A stretch of 64,000 bases of DNA from Sphingopyxis chilensis (GTDB lineage Bacteria; Pseudomonadota; Alphaproteobacteria; Sphingomonadales; Sphingomonadaceae). Below, in pieces: positions 33,036 to 41,275 of this stretch (positions are counted from its first letter, which is position 1; each line of letters opens with the position of its first letter). The stretch covers positions 653,501 through 717,500 of the forward strand of contig NZ_CP142394.1 in the NCBI RefSeq assembly GCF_035930445.1, given 5' to 3'. The translations under genes and the position numbers were made by a program. The notes beneath the pieces were generated by a model. That model made no database searches. It was not told the origin of the DNA and worked only from the letters and a program-made list of their open reading frames with translations.

Positions 33036-36000
33036 GCCTTGGCATCTCCGGTCGGCTGACGCGCGCGACGATCCAGAGCCCGCTGACGCCGCTGATGCTG
33101 CTCGCGGCGATCCTTGTCGGGCTGCTCGCGATTCTGACGATCCCGCGCGAGGAAGAGCCGCAGATCAGCGTGCCGATGGTCGACCTGATGGTCGCCGCGC
33201 CCGGCCTGTCGGCGAGCGATGCGGTCGAACTGGTCGGCAAGCCGCTCGAGACGATCGTCAAAAGCGTCGATGGCGTCGAGCATGTCTATACGCAGGCCGA
33301 GGATGACGGGGTGTTGGTCACCGCGCGTTTCCTGGTTGGTTCGGATCCCGACGATGCCGCGACGCGCATCAACGAGCGACTGTCGGCGAACATGCACCGC
33401 ATCCCGGCGGGCATCGCAGCGCCGCAGGTGACGGTGCGCGGGATCAGCGACGTGCCGATCGTCGTGCTGACGCTGTCGCCCGAGCCCGGTGCGCGCGGCG
33501 AATGGACCGAGCAGGCGCTGCACGCGCTCACGACCCGGCTGCGCACCGAGGTTGCGAAGGTCGACGATGTCGGGCTGACCTTCATCGCGGGCGGGCAGGA
33601 GGAACAGCTTCGGGTCACGCCCGACCCCGCGAAGCTGGCCGCGCACGGGGTATCGCTCGGCACGCTGATGGACGCGGCAGCGCAGGCGAACCGCAGCTTC
33701 CCGCTCGGCACGGTGCGCGAAGGCGGTGCGGCGACGGCGGTGGTTGCGGGGCAGACGGTGCGGAGCGCGGCCGAGCTGGCGACGATCACCGTGCGCGGGG
33801 CGAACGGCAGCCCCGTCTATCTGCGCGACGTCGCGACGGTGACGCAGGGACCGGGCGAGGAGCAGGCGCGCGCGTGGCGCTGGGCGAAGGGCGGGGACGG
33901 ACGCTGGTCGATGGCGCCCGCGGTCAGCCTCGCCGTCTCGAAGCGTTCGGGTGCCAACGCCGTGAACGTCTCGCACGCCGTCGTCGCGCGGGTCGAAGCG
34001 CTGCGCGGCACGCTGATTCCCGCCGGAGTCGATGTCGCGGTCACCCGCAACTATGGCGAGACCGCCAACGAAAAAGCGAACGAGCTGATCTTCCACCTCG
34101 GCCTTGCCACCGTGTCGATCGTCATCCTGATCGGCTTTGCGATCGGCTGGCGCGAGGCGGCGGTGACCGCGGTGGTGATCCCGACGACGATCCTGCTCAC
34201 CATGTTCGCATCGAACCTGATGGGCTTCACGATCAACCGCGTCAGCCTGTTCGCGCTCATTTTTTCGATCGGCATCCTCGTCGACGACGCGATCGTGATG
34301 ATCGAGAATATCGCGCGCCACTGGGCGATGGCCGACGCGCGGAGCCGCATCGATGCGACGGTCGATGCCGTCGCCGAGGTCGGGAACCCGACGATCATCG
34401 CGACGCTGACCGTCGTTGCGGCGTTGCTGCCGATGCTCTTCGTCTCCGGGTTGATGGGCCCCTATATGGCACCGATCCCGATCAATGCTTCGGCGGCGAT
34501 GCTCTTCTCCTTCTTTGTCGCGGTGATCATCGCGCCGTGGCTGATGGTGCGCTTTGCCAGAAATGCGCTGGCGCACGGCCACGACGACCATGCGACCGGC
34601 GGCAAGCTGGGCGTGCTTTACGGCCGCGTCGCGGCCCGCGTGATCCGCGACCGCAAGAGCGCGCGGAATTTCCTGATCGCGGTCGGCGTCGCGACGCTCG
34701 TTGCCTGCTCGATGTTCTATTTCAAGGCGGTGACGGTGAAACTGCTCCCATTCGACAACAAATCGGAGGTGCAGCTCGTCCTCGACATGCCCGAAGGCAC
34801 CTCGCTCGAGACGACGGGGCGCACGCTCGACGCCGCAGCGGCCGTGGCACGGCAATTGCCCGAAGCGCGCTCGATGGAGGCTTATGCGGGCACCGCGGCG
34901 CCGTTCAATTTCAACGGCCTCGTCCGCCATTATTTCTTGCGCAGCCGTCCCGAGATGGGCGATGTGATGGTGACGCTCGCGCCCAAGGACGAGCGCGACC
35001 GGTCGAGCCACGCGCTCGCGCTCGACCTGCGTGACAAGCTGAAAAAGGCGTTGCCGCTGCCCGCCGGTGCGTCGATCAAGGTCGTCGAGACACCGCCGGG
35101 CCCGCCGGTGCTCGCGACGATGCTCGCCGAAATCTATGGCCCCGACGAGGCGACGCGGCGCCGGACCGCCGAGCAGGTCGAGAAATTGTTCCGCACCATC
35201 CCCTATGTCGTCGATGTCGACAACAGTTTCGGCGTGCCGCGCCCGCGGCTGCGCCTCGTCCCCGACCGCGCGCGGATGGACGCCTATGGCATTTCGGAGC
35301 GCCAGCTCTTCGACAGCATCGGCGCGCTGCTTGGCGGACAAACCGTCGGCTATGCGCCGCGTGGGCAGGGGCGTGATCCGCTGCCGATCCGCATTGCACT
35401 CGATCAGTCGCAGCGAACGTGGAGCGCCAGCCTCGCCGCGACGCCGGTCGCGAGCATGGGGCCGGGCGGACGGCTCGTTCAACTGGGCGAGATCGTCGAG
35501 GCGCGCGAGGAAAAGGGTTCGCCGGCGCTGTTCCGCCGCAATGGCCGCGCCGCCGACATGGTCACCGCCGAACTCGCGGGCGACTATGAGGCGCCGATCT
35601 ATGGCATCTTCGCGGTCGACGATGCGATCGAGGCGTTCGACTGGAAGGCGCACGGGATGACGAAACCCGTCATCCGCTTCAACGGCCAGCCCGAGAATGA
35701 AGCGGTGCCGACTTTGCTGTGGGACGGCGAGTGGGAGATCACCTGGGTGACCTTCCGCGACATGGGCGCGGCCTTCATGGTCGCGCTGCTCGCCATCTAT
35801 GTGCTCGTCGTCGGGCAGTTCAGGAACTTCAAAATCCCGCTCGTCATCCTGACGCCGATCCCTTTGACGCTTGTCGGCATCGTGCTCGGGCACATGCTGT
35901 TCGGGGCACCCTTCACCGCAACCTCGATGATCGGCTTCATCGCGCTCGCGGGGATCATCGTGCGCAACTCGATCCTGCTCGTCGATTTTATCAACCACGC

Positions 36001-36250
36001 GAAACGGCCTGAAAAGCCGCTGCGCGAAACCTTGATCGAGGCCGGGATGATCCGCTTCAAGCCGATCGTGCTCACCGCGGCGGCGGCGATGATCGGCGCG
36101 GCGACGATCCTGACCGACCCGATCTTCCAGGGTCTCGCCATATCTTTGCTCTTCGGGCTTGCCTCCTCGACACTGCTGACGGTGCTGGTTATTCCCGCGA
36201 TCTACATCGTCCTCCGCGACGATGGCCGCGAAGGAAGCCTCTCTCCATGA
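33032..36250 (+). CDS. RND-family efflux permease
   Basis: A 1072-residue inner-membrane proton-driven exporter. It begins with a hydrophobic TM1 and IPREEEPQISVPMVDLMVAA, typical of this RND branch, has two large periplasmic loops (residues about 40-340 and 560-860) and 12 helices. TM4 includes SIGILVDDAIVMIENIARH with the Asp-Asp proton-relay pair, and TM10-12 include GFIALAGIIVRNSILLVDFI. Not a typical heavy-metal CzcA sequence; substrate unknown. It is followed, with a 4-base overlap, by the ArsR-type regulator. Confidence 0.92.
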   Translation: MSLGISGRLTRATIQSPLTPLMLLAAILVGLLAILTIPREEEPQISVPMVDLMVAAPGLSASDAVELVGKPLETIVKSVDGVEHVYTQAEDDGVLVTARFLVGSDPDDAATRINERLSANMHRIPAGIAAPQVTVRGISDVPIVVLTLSPEPGARGEWTEQALHALTTRLRTEVAKVDDVGLTFIAGGQEEQLRVTPDPAKLAAHGVSLGTLMDAAAQANRSFPLGTVREGGAATAVVAGQTVRSAAELATITVRGANGSPVYLRDVATVTQGPGEEQARAWRWAKGGDGRWSMAPAVSLAVSKRSGANAVNVSHAVVARVEALRGTLIPAGVDVAVTRNYGETANEKANELIFHLGLATVSIVILIGFAIGWREAAVTAVVIPTTILLTMFASNLMGFTINRVSLFALIFSIGILVDDAIVMIENIARHWAMADARSRIDATVDAVAEVGNPTIIATLTVVAALLPMLFVSGLMGPYMAPIPINASAAMLFSFFVAVIIAPWLMVRFARNALAHGHDDHATGGKLGVLYGRVAARVIRDRKSARNFLIAVGVATLVACSMFYFKAVTVKLLPFDNKSEVQLVLDMPEGTSLETTGRTLDAAAAVARQLPEARSMEAYAGTAAPFNFNGLVRHYFLRSRPEMGDVMVTLAPKDERDRSSHALALDLRDKLKKALPLPAGASIKVVETPPGPPVLATMLAEIYGPDEATRRRTAEQVEKLFRTIPYVVDVDNSFGVPRPRLRLVPDRARMDAYGISERQLFDSIGALLGGQTVGYAPRGQGRDPLPIRIALDQSQRTWSASLAATPVASMGPGGRLVQLGEIVEAREEKGSPALFRRNGRAADMVTAELAGDYEAPIYGIFAVDDAIEAFDWKAHGMTKPVIRFNGQPENEAVPTLLWDGEWEITWVTFRDMGAAFMVALLAIYVLVVGQFRNFKIPLVILTPIPLTLVGIVLGHMLFGAPFTATSMIGFIALAGIIVRNSILLVDFINHAKRPEKPLRETLIEAGMIRFKPIVLTAAAAMIGAATILTDPIFQGLAISLLFGLASSTLLTVLVIPAIYIVLRDDGREGSLSP

Positions 36251-36555
36251 CAAAGCCGACCGACCTCTCGATCCTCAAGCGCGATGCGCATGAAATGGCG
36301 GGTTATCTCAAGCTGCTCGCGAACCCCGAGCGCCTGCTGATGCTGTGCCAGATGGACGAGCGCGAGGTATCGGTGGGCGAACTGACCGAGATTTCCGGCC
36401 TGTCCCAGTCGGCGGTGTCGCAGCACCTCGCGCGTTTCCGCAAGCAAGGGATCGTGTCGCTGCGCGGCGAGGCGCAGACGCGATATTACAGTCTGTCGGA
36501 CCCGAAGATGCAGCGGATTATCGCGGCACTGTGTGAGGCCTGCCGCGGCGAATAG
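36247..36555 (+). CDS. ArsR-family repressor, BigR/SqrR-like thiol sensor
   Basis: A 102-residue winged-helix protein: LKLLANPERLLMLCQMDERE, then the HTH GELTEISGLSQSAVSQHLAR and wing RKQGIVSLRGEAQTRYYSLS. Cys34 in the helix-2 region and Cys96/Cys99 near the C-terminus resemble the two redox cysteines of BigR and SqrR, which form a di- or tetrasulfide and release DNA. The spacing (62 or 65) is close to the 66 I recall for those proteins. It closes the MFP-RND operon and probably represses it along with sqr and blh. Confidence 0.82.
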   Translation: MTKPTDLSILKRDAHEMAGYLKLLANPERLLMLCQMDEREVSVGELTEISGLSQSAVSQHLARFRKQGIVSLRGEAQTRYYSLSDPKMQRIIAALCEACRGE

Positions 36556-36693
36556 ACACGACACGCGCCCCTCCCGATGGGGGCGGGTGGGATGGGATAC
36601 CTTGTTGAGAGCGTTTGCGCTAAATCAACGCCGGACGTACCGCAATCGTCTAGTCGGATCCGGTTGTCGACCGGGCCCGCGCGAAAGATACTC

Positions 36694-38136
36694 ATGGCGG
36701 ACGAAATCGAACTGAAACTCGAACTCAGCCCTAGCGCTGCGGTTGCCATCGAAGCGTCCGGCCTGCTGCCAGGCGGGTCGACCCGTGCCCGGCAATCGTC
36801 GATCTATTTCGACACCCCTGATCACGCTCTCGATCGCGCGGGGGTTTCGCTTCGTATCCGCAAATCGGAAGGCAAGCGGGTGCAGACGATCAAGGCGGCG
36901 GTCGCCAGCACCGCAGGCCTGTTCGCGCGATCGGAATGGGAACGCGCCGTCATGGACGACATTCCGGTCTTCGATGCCGCAACCTCCTTGCCGAACAGTC
37001 TCGACGACTGCATCGACACCGTCGCGCCCATTTTCGAAGTAGCGGTCGACCGGCGTAGCTGGATCATCGCGGAGGGCGATGCGACGATCGAAGTCGTCCT
37101 CGATCGGGGCGAGGTTGCCGCTGGCGATCGCCAGTCTTCGATCTGCGAAATCGAGCTGGAGCTGAAATCGGGCGCTCCCTCCGCCTTGTTCGCCCTCGCA
37201 CGCAAGCTCGATGCCGTCGCGCCAGTGCGCCTGGGCGTCCTGACCAAGGCGGAACGCGGCTATCGACTGGCCGGACCGGCACCCGCCATGTTCAAGGCCG
37301 AACCCGTCCTGCTCGCCGACGGAACAGCCCCGGGCCGAGCGTTTGCGATCGTCGCGCAGAGCTGCATACGGCAGTTCCGGCTCAATGAGGCGCTATTGTT
37401 GGCCGAGGGAAGCGCCGGCGCGCTGCATCAAGCACGCGTGGCGCTCCGCCGGCTGCGCTCGGCTTTTTCGATCTTCCGGCCGATCATCGGTGAATTGGGC
37501 TCGGCGCTTGCCGCAGACCTGCGCTGGCTGGCAGCGGAGTTGGGGGAAGCGCGCAATCTTGACGTGCTCTTGGCACGGACCCGGCCCGGTTCGCTGCACG
37601 ACCATGTCGCCTTGGCGCGCGACGCGGCCTATCGCCGCGTTGGCGAGGTTTTGGAGATGCCGCGGACGCGGCAGTTGATGCTCGATCTGGCGGAGTGGAT
37701 CGCGCGCGCCGGCTGGCCCGGACCTGCGGAAGAAGACTTGCCGGCGCGCGCCTACGCGGTCGCGGCGCTCGACCATTGCTACCGCCGCGCGAGGAAACGG
37801 GGCCGCAAACTCGCGGGCCTTGACGACGCCGACCGGCACGAGGCGCGCAAGGCGGCCAAGAAGCTGCGCTATGCGGCGGAATTCCTGGGCAGCCTGTTCG
37901 TCCGCAAGCGCGACCGCCGACGTTATGCAGAATTCATCGCATCGCTGCAGGCGTTGCAAGACCAGCTTGGCGCGCTCAACGATCTGGCGATGGCGGCCCT
38001 TGTCCTTGAAAAACTAGGGGTCGCGGGCGATGCCGAGGCGTCGCGGTTGACGGCGGAAGGTCAGAAAAAGAAGCTCCTTCGCGCCGCAGAGGCTGCGCAT
38101 GGACAATTGTTCGATCTGAAGCGATTCTGGCGTTAG
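36694..38136 (+). CDS. CYTH-CHAD domain protein (inorganic triphosphatase-like)
   Basis: A 480-residue protein with two domains. The N-terminal CYTH domain starts MADEIELKLELS, whose alternating Glu/Lys (ExExK) is the metal and triphosphate-binding signature, and ends near residue 195. The CHAD domain follows with helices containing LHQARVALRRLRSAFSIFRP and DRHEARKAAKKLRYAAEFLG, which bind polyphosphate. Activity probably hydrolyses tripolyphosphate, as for YgiF-type enzymes. The longer upstream frame (from 36577) lacks family sequence. Confidence 0.9.
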   Translation: MADEIELKLELSPSAAVAIEASGLLPGGSTRARQSSIYFDTPDHALDRAGVSLRIRKSEGKRVQTIKAAVASTAGLFARSEWERAVMDDIPVFDAATSLPNSLDDCIDTVAPIFEVAVDRRSWIIAEGDATIEVVLDRGEVAAGDRQSSICEIELELKSGAPSALFALARKLDAVAPVRLGVLTKAERGYRLAGPAPAMFKAEPVLLADGTAPGRAFAIVAQSCIRQFRLNEALLLAEGSAGALHQARVALRRLRSAFSIFRPIIGELGSALAADLRWLAAELGEARNLDVLLARTRPGSLHDHVALARDAAYRRVGEVLEMPRTRQLMLDLAEWIARAGWPGPAEEDLPARAYAVAALDHCYRRARKRGRKLAGLDDADRHEARKAAKKLRYAAEFLGSLFVRKRDRRRYAEFIASLQALQDQLGALNDLAMAALVLEKLGVAGDAEASRLTAEGQKKKLLRAAEAAHGQLFDLKRFWR

Positions 38137-38160
38137 GGTGGCTTGGCCCCGCCGTTAGGG

Positions 38161-38586
38161 TCAGACGCGCCGCAGCAGGCCGACGATACGGATCAGGAAG
38201 GCGGTCGACCAGCCGATCATGAGGATGCCGTTGATCCCTTCGATCGCCGACACGAGCCGCCATGGTTTCGCCATCACATCGTCGCTGTAGCCGATGGCGC
38301 CATAGGTGATCGTCGAGAAATACACCGCCTCGCGCAGGCTATCGATCGCGCCGATGACGAGGAAAGTCAGTGCATAGACCCAGATTTCGACCCCATGCAG
38401 ACCGATGAGGGTAAGGATCGCGAAGAGCAGCGTGCCGAGGCCGCGCAAGGAGGCGGGGTGCATGTGGCCGCCGGCCTCCTGCTGCGCCTCGAGGCGGAGG
38501 AGCCGCGCCAGCAGGATCAGCCCCGCGCCGTGGATGAGCACGGTTACCGTCACCATGAGCGTCGCGAGCAGCAGTTCGCGGATCAT
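38161..38586 (-). CDS. Two-helix ion-channel protein
   Basis: A 141-residue membrane protein starting MIRELLLATLMVTVTVLIHG, with further segments GTLLFAILTLIGLHGVEIWV and a pore-loop-like STITYGAIGYSDD before a last helix (GINGILMIGWSTAFLIRIVG). It matches the ion-channel (two-TM) superfamily, but the filter is TYGAIGYSD rather than the canonical TxGYGD, so potassium selectivity is not certain. The frame extends upstream to 38790 but that part is Pro/Ser-rich and overlaps the usp3 promoter. Confidence 0.72.
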   Translation of the reverse strand: MIRELLLATLMVTVTVLIHGAGLILLARLLRLEAQQEAGGHMHPASLRGLGTLLFAILTLIGLHGVEIWVYALTFLVIGAIDSLREAVYFSTITYGAIGYSDDVMAKPWRLVSAIEGINGILMIGWSTAFLIRIVGLLRRV

Positions 38587-38789
38587 GGCCGCGGCGCCGA
38601 CGGGGTGCGCATGTTTGGGCGCGTCACTCGAACCTTGCTCATCGACATGTCGCGTTGCCGTTCCTTCCGGTGGAGCGGCACAGGGTGCAATAGGTGACCG
38701 TCTGGCGGGATTGGTAGAACTACCTAGGGCCGCCGGGTGCGGCGCGGTATTCCGGCTCGAAGTTCCCGGCGTCCTTGGGCTTATGACCA

Positions 38790-38803
38790 TTGACCCCGAT
38801 CAA
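38790..38803. promoter_or_regulatory. FNR/FixK box upstream of usp3-fnrN2
   Basis: TTGACCCCGATCAA fits the FNR-type consensus TTGAT-N4-ATCAA with one change. It is centred 58 bases before the usp3 ATG, compatible with activation at about -41.5 and a short leader. Confidence 0.75.
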
Positions 38804-38854
38804 TGACCTCGCCCGCGCATCGGTCCAAATGCCCGCAATCGCAGGAGAAGCAAT

Positions 38855-39667
38855 ATGCGCAATATCTTGGTCCATGCCGACGACGGTCCGGGGATGAAGG
38901 CCCGGTTCGAGAGCGCGCTGGCGATCGGCAAGCGGCGGCGGTCGCACTTGAATTTCGTGATCAGTTCGCCCTTTCAGCAGTTCATCGCCACCGATCCGTT
39001 CGGCGGCATGTATCTGGCGAGCGATCAGCTGAGCAAGGCGCAGCAAGCCGACGAAGCACTCGCCGGCCGCCTGCGCGCGGATCTGGAGCGCGAGGATGTG
39101 CCGTGGGACGTCAGCGTGTCCGACGGCGACGTCGTATCGACGCTCGCGCTGGCCGCGGCGCTGGCCGATCTCACGATCGTTTCGCTGGGGACCGCGGATC
39201 GGCGCCGCAGTTTTACGCCGCCGATGATGGCCGGGGATATTGCCATGGCTGTTCCCGCTCCGGTTCTCGCCATTCCCGAACCCTGCGGTCCCGTCGATCT
39301 CGATGCGCCGGTGATGGTCGCGTGGAACGGTAGCCCGCAGGCGGCGCACGCGATCCGCGCTGCGGTGCCGTTGATGGCCAACGCCAGCAGAATCCTTCTC
39401 GTGACCGTCGGAGAGGCCCGGGGGCAGGTCGCCGCGGACGACGCGCTGCGCTATCTCTCGCGCCATGATCTTCATGCCGAGCTGCGCGAGGTCGGGCGCG
39501 GTGCCGAGACGATCGAAGAGACGCTCGAGCGCGCGGCGGTCGAGCTGGGGGCGGGCATGATCGTGATGGGCGCATTCGGGCATACCCGCTTGCGTGAGAC
39601 GGTTTTCGGCGGCGTCACGCGCTATTTGCTCGAAGCGGCGCCGGCTCCCTTGCTGTTGATGCACTGA
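38855..39667 (+). CDS. Universal stress protein, tandem Usp domains (usp3)
   Basis: A 270-residue tandem Usp protein: MRNILVHADDGPGMKARFES at the start and GAFGHTRLRETVFGGVTRYL near the end (Gly-x2-Gly-x9-Gly-type ATP motif, slightly altered). It is more distant from usp1 and usp2 than they are from each other. It shares an FNR box with, and stands 53 bases ahead of, the second fnrN gene. Confidence 0.87.
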   Translation: MRNILVHADDGPGMKARFESALAIGKRRRSHLNFVISSPFQQFIATDPFGGMYLASDQLSKAQQADEALAGRLRADLEREDVPWDVSVSDGDVVSTLALAAALADLTIVSLGTADRRRSFTPPMMAGDIAMAVPAPVLAIPEPCGPVDLDAPVMVAWNGSPQAAHAIRAAVPLMANASRILLVTVGEARGQVAADDALRYLSRHDLHAELREVGRGAETIEETLERAAVELGAGMIVMGAFGHTRLRETVFGGVTRYLLEAAPAPLLLMH

Positions 39668-39720
39668 TCCCCAGCGGCTCGCTGCTTTCCAATGGTCACC
39701 GCCTGCTGTACGGCGGCGGC

Positions 39721-40413
39721 GTGACCGACTGCGCCGCCTGTGTCGTACGAAACCGCGCGATTTGCGCGAGCCTCGACGCGACCGAGCTTGCGGACCTGGG
39801 CAAGATGGGGCGCAGGCAGAAGGTCCGGCAGGGTCAGACGTTGTTGTGGGAAGGCGATGGCGCGCCCGTGGTCGCGAATGTGCTCGACGGTGTGCTGAAG
39901 CTGGTCGTATCGACCGCCGACGGGCGCGAGCAGATCGTCGGCGTCGTCTTTCCGTCCGATTTCATCGGCCGCCCGTTCGGCAAGGAGAGCCCGTACAGCG
40001 TCACCGCGATGACTGACGCCGAAGTGTGCATTTTCAACCGCAACAGTTTCGACGAATTCGCCAGCTCGCACCCCGACCTCCAGCAGAAATTGCTGCGCCG
40101 CACGCTCGACGAGCTCGATCGCGCGCGGCACTGGATGATGCTGCTCGGGCGCAAGTCGGCGACGGAAAAGGTCGCGTCCTTCCTGCTCGAAATGTCCGGG
40201 CGCCTGTCGGGGCGGGGGTGCGATGCGGGTTCGACGCGCGGCGCCTTCGAACTGCCCTTCGGTCGCCAGCAGATCGCCGATATATTGGGGCTGACGATCG
40301 AGACGACGAGTCGCCAACTCACCAAAATGCGCGCCGACGGTGTGATCGACCTGCCCTCGCGCCGCGAGATCGTGATCCACGACCGCGCGGCGATGGAGGA
40401 TATGGCGGGCTGA
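39721..40413 (+). CDS. fnrN: FnrN-type Crp/Fnr transcriptional regulator (paralogue 2)
   Basis: A 230-residue regulator with a GTG start, strongly similar to paralogue 1 along its whole length. Cys4, Cys7, Cys15 and Cys103 form the putative [4Fe-4S] set. The recognition helix is LGLTIETTSRQLTKM, with the canonical Glu, Ser and Arg for TTGAT half-sites. It lies in the usp3 unit downstream of an FNR box, suggesting auto-regulation. It converges on ompW. Confidence 0.88.
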   Translation: MTDCAACVVRNRAICASLDATELADLGKMGRRQKVRQGQTLLWEGDGAPVVANVLDGVLKLVVSTADGREQIVGVVFPSDFIGRPFGKESPYSVTAMTDAEVCIFNRNSFDEFASSHPDLQQKLLRRTLDELDRARHWMMLLGRKSATEKVASFLLEMSGRLSGRGCDAGSTRGAFELPFGRQQIADILGLTIETTSRQLTKMRADGVIDLPSRREIVIHDRAAMEDMAG

Positions 40414-40436
40414 CCGTCGGCGCGAGTTGGGGACGC

Positions 40437-41108
40437 TCAGAAGCGGAAGGCGACGCCGGCGCTGATCACCCAGGGATCGAGTTTGTGCTTGGTGCGCAGC
40501 ACCTCGGTCGCCCCGGCGAACCAGTGCGCGGCCGGGCGCAGGAAATAGCGCTTGGCATCGAGCGTAACCGCCAGCCCCTTGGCATTCACGGGCACATCGA
40601 TGCCGGCCTGCAGCGCGACGCCCAGCGTGTCGTCCATCTTCTGCCGCGTCGCGCCGAGCGCGACGGCCGTCGCGCCGGGCTTTTCGTCGATGAAGATGAA
40701 ATAGCTCGGCCCCGCACCCACATAGGGCCGAACGCCGCCCTCCGTGCCGAAATGATATTTGAGCGTCAGCGTCGCGGGGACGATGTTCGCATTGGACACC
40801 AGCCCCGCCCCGGCGAGCCCGCCGCGCCCGACGACGTCATGCTGGGTGACGCCCGCGATCGTTTCGACCGAGATATTGTCGGTGACGAAATATTCGATCG
40901 CGACGGTCGGGACGACATTGTCGTCCGCCTTGGTCTGCGCGTCCGCGGGCAGGCCGATCAGGTCGAGCTTCACGTCCTTGATCTTGCCGTCGGGCGCCAC
41001 ATAGGTTGCGAGCAGCTTGAACTGGACGTCGCCGCTCTTCGCGGCGGCGTGCCCCGGTGTGGCCAGCGCGACAGCCAGGGCGGCCAGGGACATATATCGG
41101 CATTTCAT
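40437..41108 (-). CDS. ompW: OmpW-family outer-membrane protein
   Basis: A 223-residue exported protein: signal peptide MKCRYMSLAALAVALATPGHA, then an eight-strand barrel pattern (QFKLLATYVAPDGKIKDV, VPTVAIEYFVTDNISVETIA, ATLTLKYHFG, RPYVGAGPSYFIFID) ending in Phe (GVAFRF). OmpW is a small barrel often induced without oxygen. A ribosome site (caggag) precedes the ATG at 41108; the open frame from 41180 is leader. It diverges from ccoN across a shared FNR box. Confidence 0.87.
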   Translation of the reverse strand: MKCRYMSLAALAVALATPGHAAAKSGDVQFKLLATYVAPDGKIKDVKLDLIGLPADAQTKADDNVVPTVAIEYFVTDNISVETIAGVTQHDVVGRGGLAGAGLVSNANIVPATLTLKYHFGTEGGVRPYVGAGPSYFIFIDEKPGATAVALGATRQKMDDTLGVALQAGIDVPVNAKGLAVTLDAKRYFLRPAAHWFAGATEVLRTKHKLDPWVISAGVAFRF

Positions 41109-41188
41109 GGGACTTTGCTCCTGTTGTTGACAGAGCCGTCCCTGCGCCGCGCGTCCGCCGGCCGCATTGATGGAGCACAACCAATTCG

Positions 41189-41202
41189 TTGATCCCGGTC
41201 AA
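41189..41202. promoter_or_regulatory. FNR/FixK box between ompW and ccoN
   Basis: TTGATCCCGGTCAA, 13 of 14 positions of a perfect TTGAT-N4-ATCAA dyad. Its centre is 80 bases before the ccoN ATG and 87 before ompW; a -41.5 placement would start the cco transcript near 41237. It can serve either gene. Confidence 0.8.
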
Positions 41203-41275
41203 TGTTTCGCCGCCTGCGCGCGTCCAAGAGCGACCCGAAGCGCGGCGCGAAGCCGCTGGAAGCGGGGACGAGCAT

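Noticed and set aside
32888..36253. 1121-residue minus-strand open frame opposite the RND gene
   Set aside because: Arg/Asp/His-rich composition typical of antisense shadows in high-GC DNA; the plus-strand RND protein is unmistakable.
38587..38790. N-terminal extension of the ion-channel gene to 38790
   Set aside because: It would run through the FNR box and consists of Pro/Ser/Ala-rich sequence before the first membrane helix.
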